Assembly (NCBI GenBank): GCA_050181465.1
Contig: JBFXDD010000023.1
Location: 16,021-80,020 of the forward strand
Length of the DNA: 64,000 bases
From: JACRLW01 sp050181465
GTDB lineage: Bacteria; Planctomycetota; UBA1135; UBA2386
Direction of reading: 5' to 3'
In this document: positions 8,756-16,938 of the stretch, one piece after another
Numbering within the stretch: position 1 is the stretch's first letter
How the letters are laid out: the number at the start of each line of letters is the position of its first letter
Position numbers and translations under genes: made by a program
The notes under the pieces: generated by a model
Told to the model about the DNA's origin: nothing
What the model saw: only the letters and a program-made list of their open reading frames with translations
The model's database searches: none

Positions 8756-9529
8756 ATGAGTGCTGCTCGCTGGATCGCGGTCGTGTTCGTCCTTCTCGGA
8801 CTCCAAGCCTGTCAGGTCGTGCCGAGCGGGCAGGCGCGTCTCGGCTGGATTCCCGCACGACTCGAGGGCGACATCGCGCTCGATGCGAGCAGCGGCGGTC
8901 GCAATCTCAGCACCATTCGTGCGGATGTCGAAGACGATCTCGGGCTCGATGAGAGCGGGAGTATCGCGGCGGGTGTAGATCTTCAGCTTCCGATCGGTCG
9001 CATCAGCGCCAGCTACATGCGGTACTCGGAGGAAGGCACCGGCACGCTCACGCGCAGTTTCGGTGATATCCCGGCCGGGACCAGTGTTGCCACGGACGTC
9101 GATATCGACAACGTGAAGGCGTTCTGGTCGTTCGACCTGCTCGACACCGGGATCGTGCGCGTGTCACCGGGCGTCGGAGTCGATTACTTCTCGATCGACA
9201 CCACGGTGCGCTCCATCAGTGCACTGAGCGCGTTCGAGCGCATCGCCGTGGACGTGCCGATGCCGATGGTGTTTCTCGAGGGCGAAGTGAGTCTCGGGCC
9301 CTTCAGCGCCGAGGCCGAGGCGGGCTGGATGAGTCTCGATCTCGGTGACGTCCAGGGCACTCTGATCGACATCGATACGCGGCTCGTCTGGCACGCGGTC
9401 GGACCACTCGATGTCTTCGGCGGCTATCGCTGGATCGAAGTCGACAGTGACGGCAATGCGGACGGCCAACGCTACGACGTCGATGTCGTCCTGCGTGGCT
9501 TCTACTTCGGTGGTGGGGTGTCGTTCTGA
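8756..9529 (+). CDS. Outer-membrane-type beta-barrel lipoprotein
   Basis: The 257-residue product begins MSAARWIAVVFVLLGLQAC, a lipoprotein signal with lipobox L-Q-A-C and Cys19 as lipidation site. The rest alternates hydrophobic and polar residues in strands separated by acidic turns (for example GRISASYMRYSEEGTGTLT and VFGGYRWIEVDSDG in part). It ends GFYFGGGVSF, with the terminal Phe common in outer-membrane barrels. No named family is recognised. It follows the beta-helix gene by 27 bp, probably in the same transcript, and a strong hairpin terminator lies just after it. Confidence 0.65.
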   Translation: MSAARWIAVVFVLLGLQACQVVPSGQARLGWIPARLEGDIALDASSGGRNLSTIRADVEDDLGLDESGSIAAGVDLQLPIGRISASYMRYSEEGTGTLTRSFGDIPAGTSVATDVDIDNVKAFWSFDLLDTGIVRVSPGVGVDYFSIDTTVRSISALSAFERIAVDVPMPMVFLEGEVSLGPFSAEAEAGWMSLDLGDVQGTLIDIDTRLVWHAVGPLDVFGGYRWIEVDSDGNADGQRYDVDVVLRGFYFGGGVSF

Positions 9530-9545
9530 TTCAGGCGCGGAGTCG

Positions 9546-9574
9546 ACGGCGGCGGGCTGCCTGCCCGCCGCCGT
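9546..9574. terminator. Bidirectional hairpin terminator
   Basis: A perfect 12-bp stem, ACGGCGGCGGGC at 9546-9557 and GCCCGCCGCCGT at 9563-9574, encloses the 5-nt loop TGCCT. It sits between the convergent genes ending at 9529 and 9602. No T-run follows, which is common in high-GC genomes, but position and stem strength fit a terminator serving both strands. Confidence 0.75.
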
Positions 9575-9601
9575 GAACCAACTCCGGGGCTCGAGTCTCG
9601 A

Positions 9602-10570
9602 TCAACGGCTGAGCACTCGGCCCAGCGCGGCGAGACCGGTCGCGCTCTGAATCTCTCGCAGCAGCGCGATCACTTTGGGGTCGTGTGGATCGGCGTAGCC
9701 GAGAACGATCGGGAAGGCGAAGGGATAGACCCCGGTCCGGTGGGCGCCGAGGCTCGGTCGCTGAAAGTCGATCGCGAGCATTCGAACGCGACTGTCGGCT
9801 TCCGCCGTTGCCAGCGCGACCACCGCGAGTGCGCGCGGATCCTGAGCGACGACTTCCAGTCGCGCCGCATCCGACTCGAGCGAGTCCTTCGCGCGCGCCA
9901 GTCGATCGCCGGCGATCAGGGTGCGCGCGATGATGTCCGCGGTGGGTCCGGCGGTGGGCAAGACGAGCCGGATGCTGCCCGGTTCGCCGCCGAGTTGAGA
10001 CCAGTCGGTGAGACTGCCGCGCAGGACGTCCCGCATCTGTGAACGATCGATCGAGTCGAGCCGCTGCGATGGGTGCACGGCGAGCACGAGCACGACGTCG
10101 CCGAGCCGGACCTCACCGAGCCCGCGAGCCCGCTCGGGTGGCGATGCTTCTCGCGTCATGAGCGCGGCCTGAGCACGCCGGTCGAGCACGCGTTCGAACG
10201 CATCCATGACCATCCCGCCGGCCCAATCCGCACGATCGGGACCGCGTCCGATGGATCGCATGGCCCCTTCGATCAGCGGACGTGCGGCGCCTTCGATCGC
10301 CAACCGCAGGGGATCCCGTGCAGCTTGGTGCAGCCGAGAGATCTCTCCCATGGGAGCGGACGGCGCCGGGAACTCGGCAGCCTCCCAGTGCGGATCCGGA
10401 GTCGTGGATTCGGGCGCCACGCTCCGTCGTGCGACGGCCTGCGGGAGCTCGTCCTCGACTCGAGAGTCGAGAACGCTCGGCGGCGAGCCCTTCGGTGGGG
10501 ATGGAACCGCCCCGAGCCCCAAGCCCATCAGCACGGCCGCGACCGCGGCGAGTGTCGTTTTCTCCTGCAT
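9602..10570 (-). CDS. Periplasmic binding-protein-like (PstS-type) protein
   Basis: The 322-residue protein begins with an uncleaved or cleaved signal (MQEKTTLAAVAAVLMGLGLG) and a Pro/Ser-rich linker to about residue 75. From about residue 155 it resembles PBP-like domains of PstS type: DVVLVLAVHPSQ, then MRDVLRGSLTDWSQLGGEPG (the usual strand-helix ending in a W-x-x-x-G-G turn) and LPTAGPTADIIARTLI. The tail TGVYPFAFPIVLGY also matches the pattern in which these proteins end. No ABC transporter gene lies nearby, so a role in phosphate uptake is not supported; a stand-alone sensor or scavenger is possible. It is divergent from the small membrane protein at 10791. Confidence 0.65.
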   Translation of the reverse strand: MQEKTTLAAVAAVLMGLGLGAVPSPPKGSPPSVLDSRVEDELPQAVARRSVAPESTTPDPHWEAAEFPAPSAPMGEISRLHQAARDPLRLAIEGAARPLIEGAMRSIGRGPDRADWAGGMVMDAFERVLDRRAQAALMTREASPPERARGLGEVRLGDVVLVLAVHPSQRLDSIDRSQMRDVLRGSLTDWSQLGGEPGSIRLVLPTAGPTADIIARTLIAGDRLARAKDSLESDAARLEVVAQDPRALAVVALATAEADSRVRMLAIDFQRPSLGAHRTGVYPFAFPIVLGYADPHDPKVIALLREIQSATGLAALGRVLSR

Positions 10571-10790
10571 CCCTGGATACCCCTGTCGAATCGCGATTCA
10601 GCGATCGCCCGGCATTGGGCCGGGACGCTGGCTTCTTCGACAGCGGGGGGCGGGAGCGTGGACTCCTGCGACACGAAGCGGTCTCGAATCGGATCGGCCG
10701 CCGCACTCCTCGATGGCAAGGCGACCCGGTGGACGGCACGATCCAGGCTCCGACCGCCCTCGTTCGTCCCTCGCGCTCGCCCACGATCCC

Positions 10791-11195
10791 ATGACTGCCG
10801 CCGGAGCTGGAGCTGGAGCTGCTGCGGCCGCGGCCGCAGTCGCCGCGATGATGCGCGAAGAGGAAGAGGAGACTCCCTACATGCAAGACGACCTGCACGG
10901 CGACTTCGAGTTCAAGATCCTCCGCTCGAACTCCGCGGCGTTTCGCAAACCGGAGGTGTTGCAGCAAGCCTTGGAGGAAGAGGCACTCGCCGGCTGGGTG
11001 CTGCTCGAGAAGCTGGACAACTCGCGACTGCGATTGAAGCGGAAGCGCGGTTCAGGGCATCGCGACCTCACGGCTGCCATCGATCCGTACCGCACCTACT
11101 TCGGACTCGGCAATGGTGCGCTTGCGGCCATCGTGATCGGAGTGATCGCGGTCGTCCTCGGCGTCGTCGTGACGATCGTCGCAATCGTCAGGTAG
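10791..11195 (+). CDS. Small membrane protein with Ala-rich N-terminus
   Basis: The predicted 134-residue protein starts with a Gly/Ala run (AGAGAGAAAAAAAVAAMM), then an acidic EEEEE patch and a short alpha/beta domain (DFEFKILRSNSAAFRKPEVL, EEEALAGWVLLEKLD, RLRLKRKRG). It ends in one transmembrane helix, IVIGVIAVVLGVVVTIVAIV. The soluble part resembles small DUF4177-like domains whose strands read 'E-F-K' and 'GWxLxxxD', but I cannot assign it firmly. The start could instead be the ATG pair near 10850, because the Ala-rich stretch may be non-coding. Function is unknown. Confidence 0.6.
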   Translation: MTAAGAGAGAAAAAAAVAAMMREEEEETPYMQDDLHGDFEFKILRSNSAAFRKPEVLQQALEEEALAGWVLLEKLDNSRLRLKRKRGSGHRDLTAAIDPYRTYFGLGNGALAAIVIGVIAVVLGVVVTIVAIVR

Positions 11196-11206
11196 TCCCG
11201 ACGATC

Positions 11207-11372
11207 CGTGACCGTTGTCGCGAGATCGACGCAGATCGGTGCTCGGCAAGGAGCTGCGTTCGGCGAGGAACGGAGCGTGACCTTGGCTACGCAGTCAGAG
11301 AGGAGTGGACGTAGCGACGCCGCCGGGCGCGCGTTGCGGCGATCGCACCAGACGGTCACGAATCGCTCGGGC
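11207..11372 (-). repeat. Palindromic interspersed repeat, full copy
   Basis: The minus strand reads from a GCCCGAGCGATTCGTGACCG left arm through a CGATCGCCGC core to GATCTCGCGACAACGGTCAC on the right. Its two arms carry the same base change relative to other copies (GTGACCG instead of GTGAACG), as expected for paired or co-converted ends. It lies between a gene ending at 11195 and the convergent gene ending at 11382, and holds no gene. Confidence 0.8.
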
Positions 11373-11381
11373 GAGGCCGGC

Positions 11382-11708
11382 TCAGCCCATCGACAGCACG
11401 TAACCCAACGCGGCGCTGAGCAGATTGGCCGCAATCGAGAGGCCGACGGCGCGGGGGCCGTTGGTCGGAAGGATCGCTGAGTAACCGATCGCTTCGAATG
11501 CTGTCGCGAACATCTCGACGAGCGGGAAGCCGAGATATCCGTTCCACGACAGCAAGGTGAAGATCGGATGGGTCACACAATTCAACGCCAGGCAGACCGC
11601 GATGGCTCGACGTCGGTGTCCTCGCTTCGTGAGTCCCGCGATCACCGCCGACTCGAGCGCCACGGTCGCGAGAAGCAACGGCAGGTAAGCGAGCAACATC
11701 GCGATCAT
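11382..11708 (-). CDS. Small integral membrane protein
   Basis: This 108-residue protein is almost wholly hydrophobic and has about four transmembrane helices: LLAYLPLLLATVALESAVIAG (approximately), AIAVCLALNCVTHPIFTLL, an amphipathic stretch with EMFATAFEAIGYS, and AVGLSIAANLLSAALGYVL. The N-THPIFT and E-A-I-G-Y motifs recall small uncharacterised bacterial membrane proteins. No function can be given. Its ATG overlaps the stop of the upstream gene by 4 bp, so the two are co-expressed. Confidence 0.7.
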   Translation of the reverse strand: MIAMLLAYLPLLLATVALESAVIAGLTKRGHRRRAIAVCLALNCVTHPIFTLLSWNGYLGFPLVEMFATAFEAIGYSAILPTNGPRAVGLSIAANLLSAALGYVLSMG

Positions 11709-12262
11709 GCAGAAGCGTTCGTCATGACGTCGTTGCGGCGAGTCCTGCCGAGATACATCAGCCCGGCGACACCCACGCTCGCGACGAGGATGAGCGGCCA
11801 GAAGTACGATCCACTCAACTCGCGGCCCGAGGTGTCCAGTCGACGCTCCCCGAGAGTCTCGAACTCGATCGACGACTCCGTGACTCTGGTGATGCGGAGC
11901 GAGGTCTCGACGATCGCGAGCGGATGACTCGCCGGCACGGACCGGACTTCGGTGACGGGTACCGCTTGCCGCGGCCAGGGCCCGTCCGGGTCGAGCTTGC
12001 CGCCGGCCGGTGGGAGCGTCGCCGTGCCCGGCAAGGCCACGATCTTGGTTCCGTACTTGTTCGAGAAGCGAAACGGCTCACCGGGCTGGATTGCGTGCAC
12101 GCCGGAGAAACCGTGGGTGGGAGTCGCCACGAACTGGAACGGCAGCGCTTCCCGATCCCACTCCAGGATCAGGCGATGCTCGACGTTCTTCTCTCCCGGC
12201 ACCATGACGTCCATTCCCCCGGGTGTGGCGAAGAGCAAACCGACGCAAAGGAGACTGCGCAT
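11705..12262 (-). CDS. Exported protein with C-terminal membrane anchor
   Basis: The 185-residue product opens MRSLLCVGLLFATPGG, a weak signal peptide, and carries a beta-rich domain with phrases such as HRLILEWDREALPFQF and PFRFSNKYGTKIVALPG. Near the end is one transmembrane helix (FWPLILVASVGVAGLMYLG) and a short cytoplasmic tail with Arg residues. It probably faces the periplasm. It is translationally coupled (ATGA) to the four-helix membrane protein, suggesting that the two form a small membrane complex. No family is recognised. Confidence 0.7.
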   Translation of the reverse strand: MRSLLCVGLLFATPGGMDVMVPGEKNVEHRLILEWDREALPFQFVATPTHGFSGVHAIQPGEPFRFSNKYGTKIVALPGTATLPPAGGKLDPDGPWPRQAVPVTEVRSVPASHPLAIVETSLRITRVTESSIEFETLGERRLDTSGRELSGSYFWPLILVASVGVAGLMYLGRTRRNDVMTNASA

Positions 12263-12379
12263 GCGGTGCCTGGGGTGGCCGACGTCGCTCTTTGCGTGTC
12301 GACGACCCCGTCATTTGGCAGGGCGCCTGGACCGACCACCCGCGCGCGCCTGACCCTGATCGAGGCCGGGGGCGTTCTT

Positions 12380-12392
12380 GGACAAAATGTCC
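12380..12392. promoter_or_regulatory. GGACA-AAA-TGTCC palindrome, candidate PdxR operator
   Basis: An AT-richer palindrome (GGACA, three A, TGTCC) lies 16 bp upstream of a TTGACA box and 55 bp upstream of the MocR-type gene. Regulators of this class usually bind near their own promoter. The assignment as operator is inferred from position only. Confidence 0.35.
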
Positions 12393-12408
12393 TTGATCGC
12401 AGCCAATC

Positions 12409-12436
12409 TTGACACGGCCATTCGGGTCGCTTAGAC
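12409..12436 (+). promoter_or_regulatory. Candidate sigma-70 promoter of the pdx locus
   Basis: A perfect -35 box TTGACA (12409-12414) is followed after 16 bp by TTAGAC (12431-12436), a modest -10 box. Transcription would begin only a few bases before the ATG at 12448, giving a nearly leaderless mRNA. Confidence 0.35.
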
Positions 12437-12447
12437 CGCCTCCCGCC

Positions 12448-13932
12448 ATGCTCCGCGCCGCCGGCCTTCCGATGCTCGATCCTGCAACCGGCCTATCGCC
12501 GGCGGAGCAGATCGCAGCGCATTACCGGGGCGCGGTTGCCAGCGGCACTCTGGCCCCGGGGGATCGCCTGCCGCCCATCCGCGCGGTGGCGGAGGCCCTG
12601 GGACTGACCCGCGCGGTCGTGCAGTCGGCATATCGTCAGTTGGTGGAAGACAAGGTGGTGCGGGCGACCGTCGGCCGCGGCACCGAAGTTCTCGGGACGG
12701 CGGGCGCCCCGCCGAGCCGCGCGCCGATCGCGCGGGTCGCGCTCCAAGCGATGCACGTGCTCGAGCGCGCCCCTCGCCAACCGCAGGCGGATCCGAGCGA
12801 CGAACTGATCGCGGACTTCGGCAGCCTCGCCCCCGACCCCGCGACCATGCCGGTCGACGAGATCGCGGATGCCCTTCGCGCCGCGCTCCGCGAGGACGGC
12901 GCCCAGTTGTTGGGCTACGGCGATCCGGCCGGTCACGAAGGGCTGCGCGCTGCGCTCGCAGCCCGTCATGTCGATCGGGGGCTTGGGGACCGTGCTCGCG
13001 TGCTGGTCACCAGCGGTGCCCAGCAGGGCATCGATTTGGTCCTGCGTTCGCTGACCGATCCCGGCGATGCCGTGGCGGTCGCGTTGCCGACCTACCCGCA
13101 GCTCTTCGGCGCGCTCGCCGCGCACGACCTGCAACTCGTACCCGTGCCGATGCGCGGTGCAGCTCTCGACCTCGATGCGCTCCGCGAAGTATTGCCGCGC
13201 GTGCGACTGGTCTACGTCATGCCGACGTTCCACAACCCGACGGGCTTGACGATGGACCTGCCCGCGCGGCGCGCTCTCATGGCCGCGCTCGGGGACTCGG
13301 ATGTCTGGCTCTGCGAAGACGAGGTGGAGTGCGAACTTCGCATCGACGGTGAAGACCTACCGACTCTCCAGTCGCTGGATGCGCGCGGTCGAACGGTCGT
13401 GGTTCGATCGTTCAGCAAGGGACTGTTCCCCGGGGTTCGGTTGGGTTGGATCGAGGCCTCGCCCGAGTGGATCGCGCCGATGGCGGCGCTCAAGCGCTTC
13501 GCCGATATCGAGTGCAGTCCTCTGTTGCAGGCGGCGCTGCTGCGCTTGATCGATTCCGGAGTACTCGATCGCAACCTCGCGATGCTGCGCGATCAACTCA
13601 AGGAGAAGCACCGCGTCATGCAAGCTGCGCTCCAGCGCTGGATGCCTGCGAGTGTCCGTTGGACGACTCCCGAAGGTGGACTGTCGATGTGGATCGAGTT
13701 GCCTTCGCACGTCGATGCTCGCGAGCTTGCCCGCGCTGCTGCTCGGGATGGTGTGGTCGCCACTCCCGGCGACATCTTCCTACCCAGACCACATGCCTCG
13801 AACGGATTGCGATTGGCATTGTCGCGGGTGTCCCTCGCGGCGATCGATGCCGGCGTACGAGTGCTCGCCGAGCACGTCCGCGAAGCGACTTCGTCGACCA
13901 CACCGATTCGGTCCGTCCCACTCCTCCTTTGA
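12448..13932 (+). CDS. MocR/GntR-type transcriptional regulator with aminotransferase fold (PdxR-like)
   Basis: The 494-residue protein has an N-terminal winged helix-turn-helix of the GntR class (SPAEQIAAHYRGAVASGTLA, then GDRLPPIRAVAEALGLTRAV and VQSAYRQLVEDKVV in outline). It is joined to a fold-type I aminotransferase domain. In that domain LLGYGDPAGHEGLRAALA, VTSGAQQGIDLVLRSL, VYVMPTFHNPTG and VVVRSFSKGLFPGVRLGWIE are the usual PLP-fold motifs, with the Lys of SFSKG binding PLP. Because it stands directly before pdxS and pdxT and reads the same way, it is best read as PdxR, which senses PLP and controls its synthesis. ATG at 12448 was chosen over an upstream TTG that overlaps the putative -35 box. 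Confidence 0.85.
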   Translation: MLRAAGLPMLDPATGLSPAEQIAAHYRGAVASGTLAPGDRLPPIRAVAEALGLTRAVVQSAYRQLVEDKVVRATVGRGTEVLGTAGAPPSRAPIARVALQAMHVLERAPRQPQADPSDELIADFGSLAPDPATMPVDEIADALRAALREDGAQLLGYGDPAGHEGLRAALAARHVDRGLGDRARVLVTSGAQQGIDLVLRSLTDPGDAVAVALPTYPQLFGALAAHDLQLVPVPMRGAALDLDALREVLPRVRLVYVMPTFHNPTGLTMDLPARRALMAALGDSDVWLCEDEVECELRIDGEDLPTLQSLDARGRTVVVRSFSKGLFPGVRLGWIEASPEWIAPMAALKRFADIECSPLLQAALLRLIDSGVLDRNLAMLRDQLKEKHRVMQAALQRWMPASVRWTTPEGGLSMWIELPSHVDARELARAAARDGVVATPGDIFLPRPHASNGLRLALSRVSLAAIDAGVRVLAEHVREATSSTTPIRSVPLLL

Positions 13933-13978
13933 AGCGAGCTTCAATTCCAAGTCTCACGCCAGCGAACGACTTCCCATC

Positions 13979-14890
13979 ATGACCCGAGTCAATCCCGAGG
14001 TTCCCGGTTTCACTCCCGAAGAGGTCCGCAGCAAGATCGGCTTCTGCGAACAACTCAAGGGCGGCGTCATCATGGACGTCGTCGACGCCGAGCAGGCGCG
14101 GATTGCCGAAGAGGCGGGGGCAGTGGCCGTCATGGCGCTCGAGCGAGTGCCGTCGGACATCCGGCGCGACGGCGGTGTCGCTCGAATGTCCGATCCGCGC
14201 CTCATCAAGGAGATCCAGGCCGCGGTGAGCATTCCGGTGATGGCCAAAGTGCGTATCGGGCACTTCGTGGAAGCACAGATCCTCGAAGCGCTCGAGGTCG
14301 ACTGCATCGACGAGAGTGAAGTGCTGACTCCGGCGGATGAAGAGTTCCATGTGGAGAAGCGCGTGTTCAAGACGCCGTTCGTGTGCGGTTGTCGCGATCT
14401 CGGGGAGGCGTTGCGACGCATCCACGAGGGCGCCGCGATGATTCGCACGAAGGGCGAGGCTGGAACCGGCAACGTGGTGGAAGCCGTGCGACACATGCGG
14501 GCACTGATGTCGGGCATTCGCGGGCTTCGCGGTCTCGATGCTCGTGCGCTGGAGAAGAAGGCGACGGAGTATCGGGTTCCGGTCGAACTCGTCCTGTGGG
14601 TGGCGGAAGCCCAGCGGCTGCCGGTCCCGAACTTCTCGGCCGGTGGGATCGCGACCCCCGCCGACGCTGCGTTGATGATGCAGCTCGGTGCGGAAGCGGT
14701 GTTCGTCGGGAGCGGGATCTTCAAGTCGTCCGATCCCGCCTCGCGCGCGCGCGCGATCGTCAAGGCCGCGGCGAACTTCGAGAACCCGAGCGCACTCGCG
14801 GAGGCGTCTTCCGGACTCGGGGCACCGATGAGCGGCCTCGATGTCCGTACCATGGACGAGAGTCAGAAGTTCGCGCCGCGCGGCTGGTGA
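13979..14890 (+). CDS. pdxS: Pyridoxal 5'-phosphate synthase, PdxS (lyase) subunit
   Basis: The product of 303 residues condenses ribose-5-phosphate, glyceraldehyde-3-phosphate and ammonia into PLP. Asp33 (IMDVVD), Lys90 (PVMAKVRIGH) and Lys158 (RTKGEAGTGN) sit at a constant nine-residue offset from Asp24, Lys81 and Lys149 of the Bacillus subtilis enzyme, so the active site is complete. The C-terminal phosphate-binding part GGIATPADAA and VFVGSGIFKS is also conserved. Known family members form a dodecamer with PdxT attached. The ATG at 13979 gives MTRVNPEVPG, slightly longer than most. pdxT follows after 3 bp. Confidence 0.97.
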   Translation: MTRVNPEVPGFTPEEVRSKIGFCEQLKGGVIMDVVDAEQARIAEEAGAVAVMALERVPSDIRRDGGVARMSDPRLIKEIQAAVSIPVMAKVRIGHFVEAQILEALEVDCIDESEVLTPADEEFHVEKRVFKTPFVCGCRDLGEALRRIHEGAAMIRTKGEAGTGNVVEAVRHMRALMSGIRGLRGLDARALEKKATEYRVPVELVLWVAEAQRLPVPNFSAGGIATPADAALMMQLGAEAVFVGSGIFKSSDPASRARAIVKAAANFENPSALAEASSGLGAPMSGLDVRTMDESQKFAPRGW

Positions 14891-14893
14891 CGC

Positions 14894-15547
14894 ATGGATA
14901 CTCGGCCATGTGTCGGGGTGCTCGCCGTGCAGGGTGACGTGCGCGAGCATGAGACCGCGCTTCGCGAGTTCGGACTCGCGACACGGCTGGTCCGACGCCC
15001 CGACCATCTGCATGGACTGGCGGGACTCGCAATGCCCGGCGGCGAGAGCAGCACGATGCTCAAGCTGCTCGCGATCCAGGAACTCGAGTCACCGCTCGGC
15101 GAGTTTCTGCGTTCCGGCAAGCCGGTCCTCGCGACGTGTGCGGGTCTCATCTTGTGTGCTCGCGAGGTCTTCAATCCGCGGCAACGGAGTTACGGGGTTC
15201 TCGATGTCACCGTCGAACGCAATGGATTCGGTCGACAGATCCATTCCGGAACCTTCAAGCTGAGCACACGCGGTCGCGCGGGACTGCCGGATCCGATGTC
15301 GGGCGTGTTCATTCGTGCACCGCGCATCGCGGCAGTCGGACCCGATTGCGAGGTTCTCGCCGAGCGGAACGGCGAAGCTGTCCTCGTGCGGCAAGGTGCC
15401 GTCCTTGGCGCCTGCTTTCATCCTGAGTTGGAGAGTCGCCACCCGGTGACCGAGTTGTTCGTTCGATCGGTGCAACTGTCGTCGGGATTGCAGTCGGCTC
15501 CACTTCCGCCCGAGCGATCCGGAATCGAACGCTCCGCGCACGCATGA
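14894..15547 (+). CDS. pdxT: Pyridoxal 5'-phosphate synthase, PdxT (glutaminase) subunit
   Basis: The 217-residue protein hydrolyses glutamine and channels ammonia to PdxS. The triad is visible: Cys82 in ATCAGLILCA, His176 and Glu178 in CFHPELE. GVLAVQGDVREHE at the N-terminus and PGGESSTM are diagnostic of this family. The last 25 residues, rich in Pro and Ser, extend beyond the usual end. Its stop overlaps the next gene's start (ATGA), placing another amidotransferase in the same operon. Confidence 0.95.
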   Translation: MDTRPCVGVLAVQGDVREHETALREFGLATRLVRRPDHLHGLAGLAMPGGESSTMLKLLAIQELESPLGEFLRSGKPVLATCAGLILCAREVFNPRQRSYGVLDVTVERNGFGRQIHSGTFKLSTRGRAGLPDPMSGVFIRAPRIAAVGPDCEVLAERNGEAVLVRQGAVLGACFHPELESRHPVTELFVRSVQLSSGLQSAPLPPERSGIERSAHA

Positions 15548-16284
15548 AGCTCCTCATCATCAAGACCGGATCGACGATCGACATCGTCCGTCGTCGCCGC
15601 GGCGACTTCGAGGATTGGTTCCGCGCCTCGCTGGCGATGTCGGAGCGCGAGGCCGTAGTTGTCGCGCCGTTCGCAGGGGAACCGCTGCCGCGGCCGAGCG
15701 ATGTTCCTGCGGTCGTGATCACCGGCTCACCGGCGATGGTGACCGACGAACTCGATTGGAGTGTCGCTCTCGAGGCGTGGGTGCGCGAGTTCGTCGAGTC
15801 GGGCCGCCCTTTGCTCGGCGTCTGTTACGGGCATCAGCTACTCGCCAAGGCTCTCGGAGGAGTGGTGTCCGATCACCCGAAAGGATCCGAAGTCGGGACG
15901 ATTCGGGTTCGCTTGAGCGATGCCGGGAAGTCCCACGCACTTCTCGCTGGGATTCCGAACGAGTTCGCGGCGCAGGCCACCCACCGGCAATCCGTGATCC
16001 GGTTGCCGCAGTCGGCGAGGTTGCTCGCTGGCGGCACCCACGATCCGCACCAGGCTTTCGCGATCGGCGATGAGGCGATCGGTGTGCAGTTCCATCCCGA
16101 GTTCGATGCGGACATCATGCGCGGATACCTCCGGGCGCGCACCGATCCGCTCGCCGGCGAGGGTATCGACGTCGAAGCTGTGTTGGCGGGTGTGGGCGAC
16201 ACGCCCTTCGCGGCTCAGATCCTCGAGAACTTCCGCGACCGCATCGACTTCGAACGCGAGACGTCGACCCGACCAGCGATCTGA
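15544..16284 (+). CDS. Class I glutamine amidotransferase (GMP-synthase-like)
   Basis: The 246-residue product carries a class I amidotransferase triad: Cys94 in LLGVCYGHQLLA, and His184 with Glu186 in QFHPEFD. VVITGSPAMVTD before it and GGVVSDHPKGSEVG after it match the GMP-synthase-like group acting alone, such as those that remove gamma-glutamyl groups or supply ammonia to an unknown partner. It begins inside the pdxT stop, so it is co-translated with the PLP synthase genes, though the sequence gives no direct link to vitamin B6. No N-terminal targeting signal is seen, so it should be cytoplasmic. Confidence 0.88.
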   Translation: MKLLIIKTGSTIDIVRRRRGDFEDWFRASLAMSEREAVVVAPFAGEPLPRPSDVPAVVITGSPAMVTDELDWSVALEAWVREFVESGRPLLGVCYGHQLLAKALGGVVSDHPKGSEVGTIRVRLSDAGKSHALLAGIPNEFAAQATHRQSVIRLPQSARLLAGGTHDPHQAFAIGDEAIGVQFHPEFDADIMRGYLRARTDPLAGEGIDVEAVLAGVGDTPFAAQILENFRDRIDFERETSTRPAI

Positions 16285-16346
16285 GTCGGCACGAGGCTCA
16301 CCGACTTCGAGTCGCAACCTTCGCGCGAACCGATAAGTTTCCGGTC

Positions 16347-16847
16347 ATGGCTCAAATCACGTTCAAAGGCAACGCCGTCCACACGATCGGGAATCTCCCT
16401 GCAGTCGGGAGCAAGGCTCCGAGCTTCACGCTGACCGGCAATGCGCTACAGCCGGTGACGAACGGAGAGTTCGCCGGCAAGAACCTCGTTCTGAACATCT
16501 TCCCGAGCATCGACACCGGTGTCTGTGCGGCGTCGGTTCGCAGGTTCAACGTCGAGGCAGCCAAGCTCCCGAACACCGTCGTTCTGTGCGTCTCGAAGGA
16601 CCTACCTTTCGCACAGAAGCGGTTTTGCGGTGCCGAGGGCATCGATCGAGTGCAGACGGCGAGTTGGTTTCGCGGTCCGGACTTCGGCGTGGCCTACGGG
16701 GTCACCATGATCGATGGGCCGCTCGCCGGTTTGTTCGCGCGTGCCGTCGTCGTGATCGACGCGGCAGGGATCGTGCAGCACACGGAGTTGGTGCCTGAGA
16801 TCGCGCAGGAGCCTGACTACGCCGCGACGCTCGCCGTCCTGCGCTGA
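16347..16847 (+). CDS. tpx: Thiol peroxidase, Tpx-type peroxiredoxin
   Basis: This 166-residue protein reduces hydrogen peroxide and organic peroxides with thioredoxin. Cys60 (SIDTGVCAASVR) is the peroxidatic residue and Cys94 (KRFCGAEG) the resolving one, one residue short of the Escherichia coli numbering (61 and 95). The N-terminal VHTIGNLPAVGSKAPSFTLT and LNIFPSIDT fit the Tpx subgroup closely. It lies alone between the amidotransferase and the caspase-like gene, 62 bp after the former, so it may have its own promoter. Its stop codon lies in a short 16-bp tandem repeat. Confidence 0.96.
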   Translation: MAQITFKGNAVHTIGNLPAVGSKAPSFTLTGNALQPVTNGEFAGKNLVLNIFPSIDTGVCAASVRRFNVEAAKLPNTVVLCVSKDLPFAQKRFCGAEGIDRVQTASWFRGPDFGVAYGVTMIDGPLAGLFARAVVVIDAAGIVQHTELVPEIAQEPDYAATLAVLR

Positions 16848-16904
16848 GCTCGTCGTGCGATGAGTCCGTCGCGCGATGAGTCTGTCGCGCGCTGAGGTTG
16901 TCGT
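16841..16904. repeat. Four-unit 16-bp tandem repeat at the tpx stop
   Basis: Four consecutive 16-bp units occur: GCGCTGAGCTCGTCGT, GCGATGAGTCCGTCGC, GCGATGAGTCTGTCGC and GCGCTGAGGTTGTCGT. The first contains the tpx stop codon. Outer units are more alike than inner ones. No secondary structure stands out, and length variation between strains would be expected. Confidence 0.8.
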
Positions 16905-16938
16905 CGGTCCAAAACGCGGCTCCAAAGCCGTCTGACAC

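Noticed and set aside
10577..10790. Plus-strand frame extending the small Ala-rich membrane protein upstream
   Set aside because: The upstream part overlaps the divergent PBP-like gene and has no domain; the ATG at 10791 gives a compact protein.
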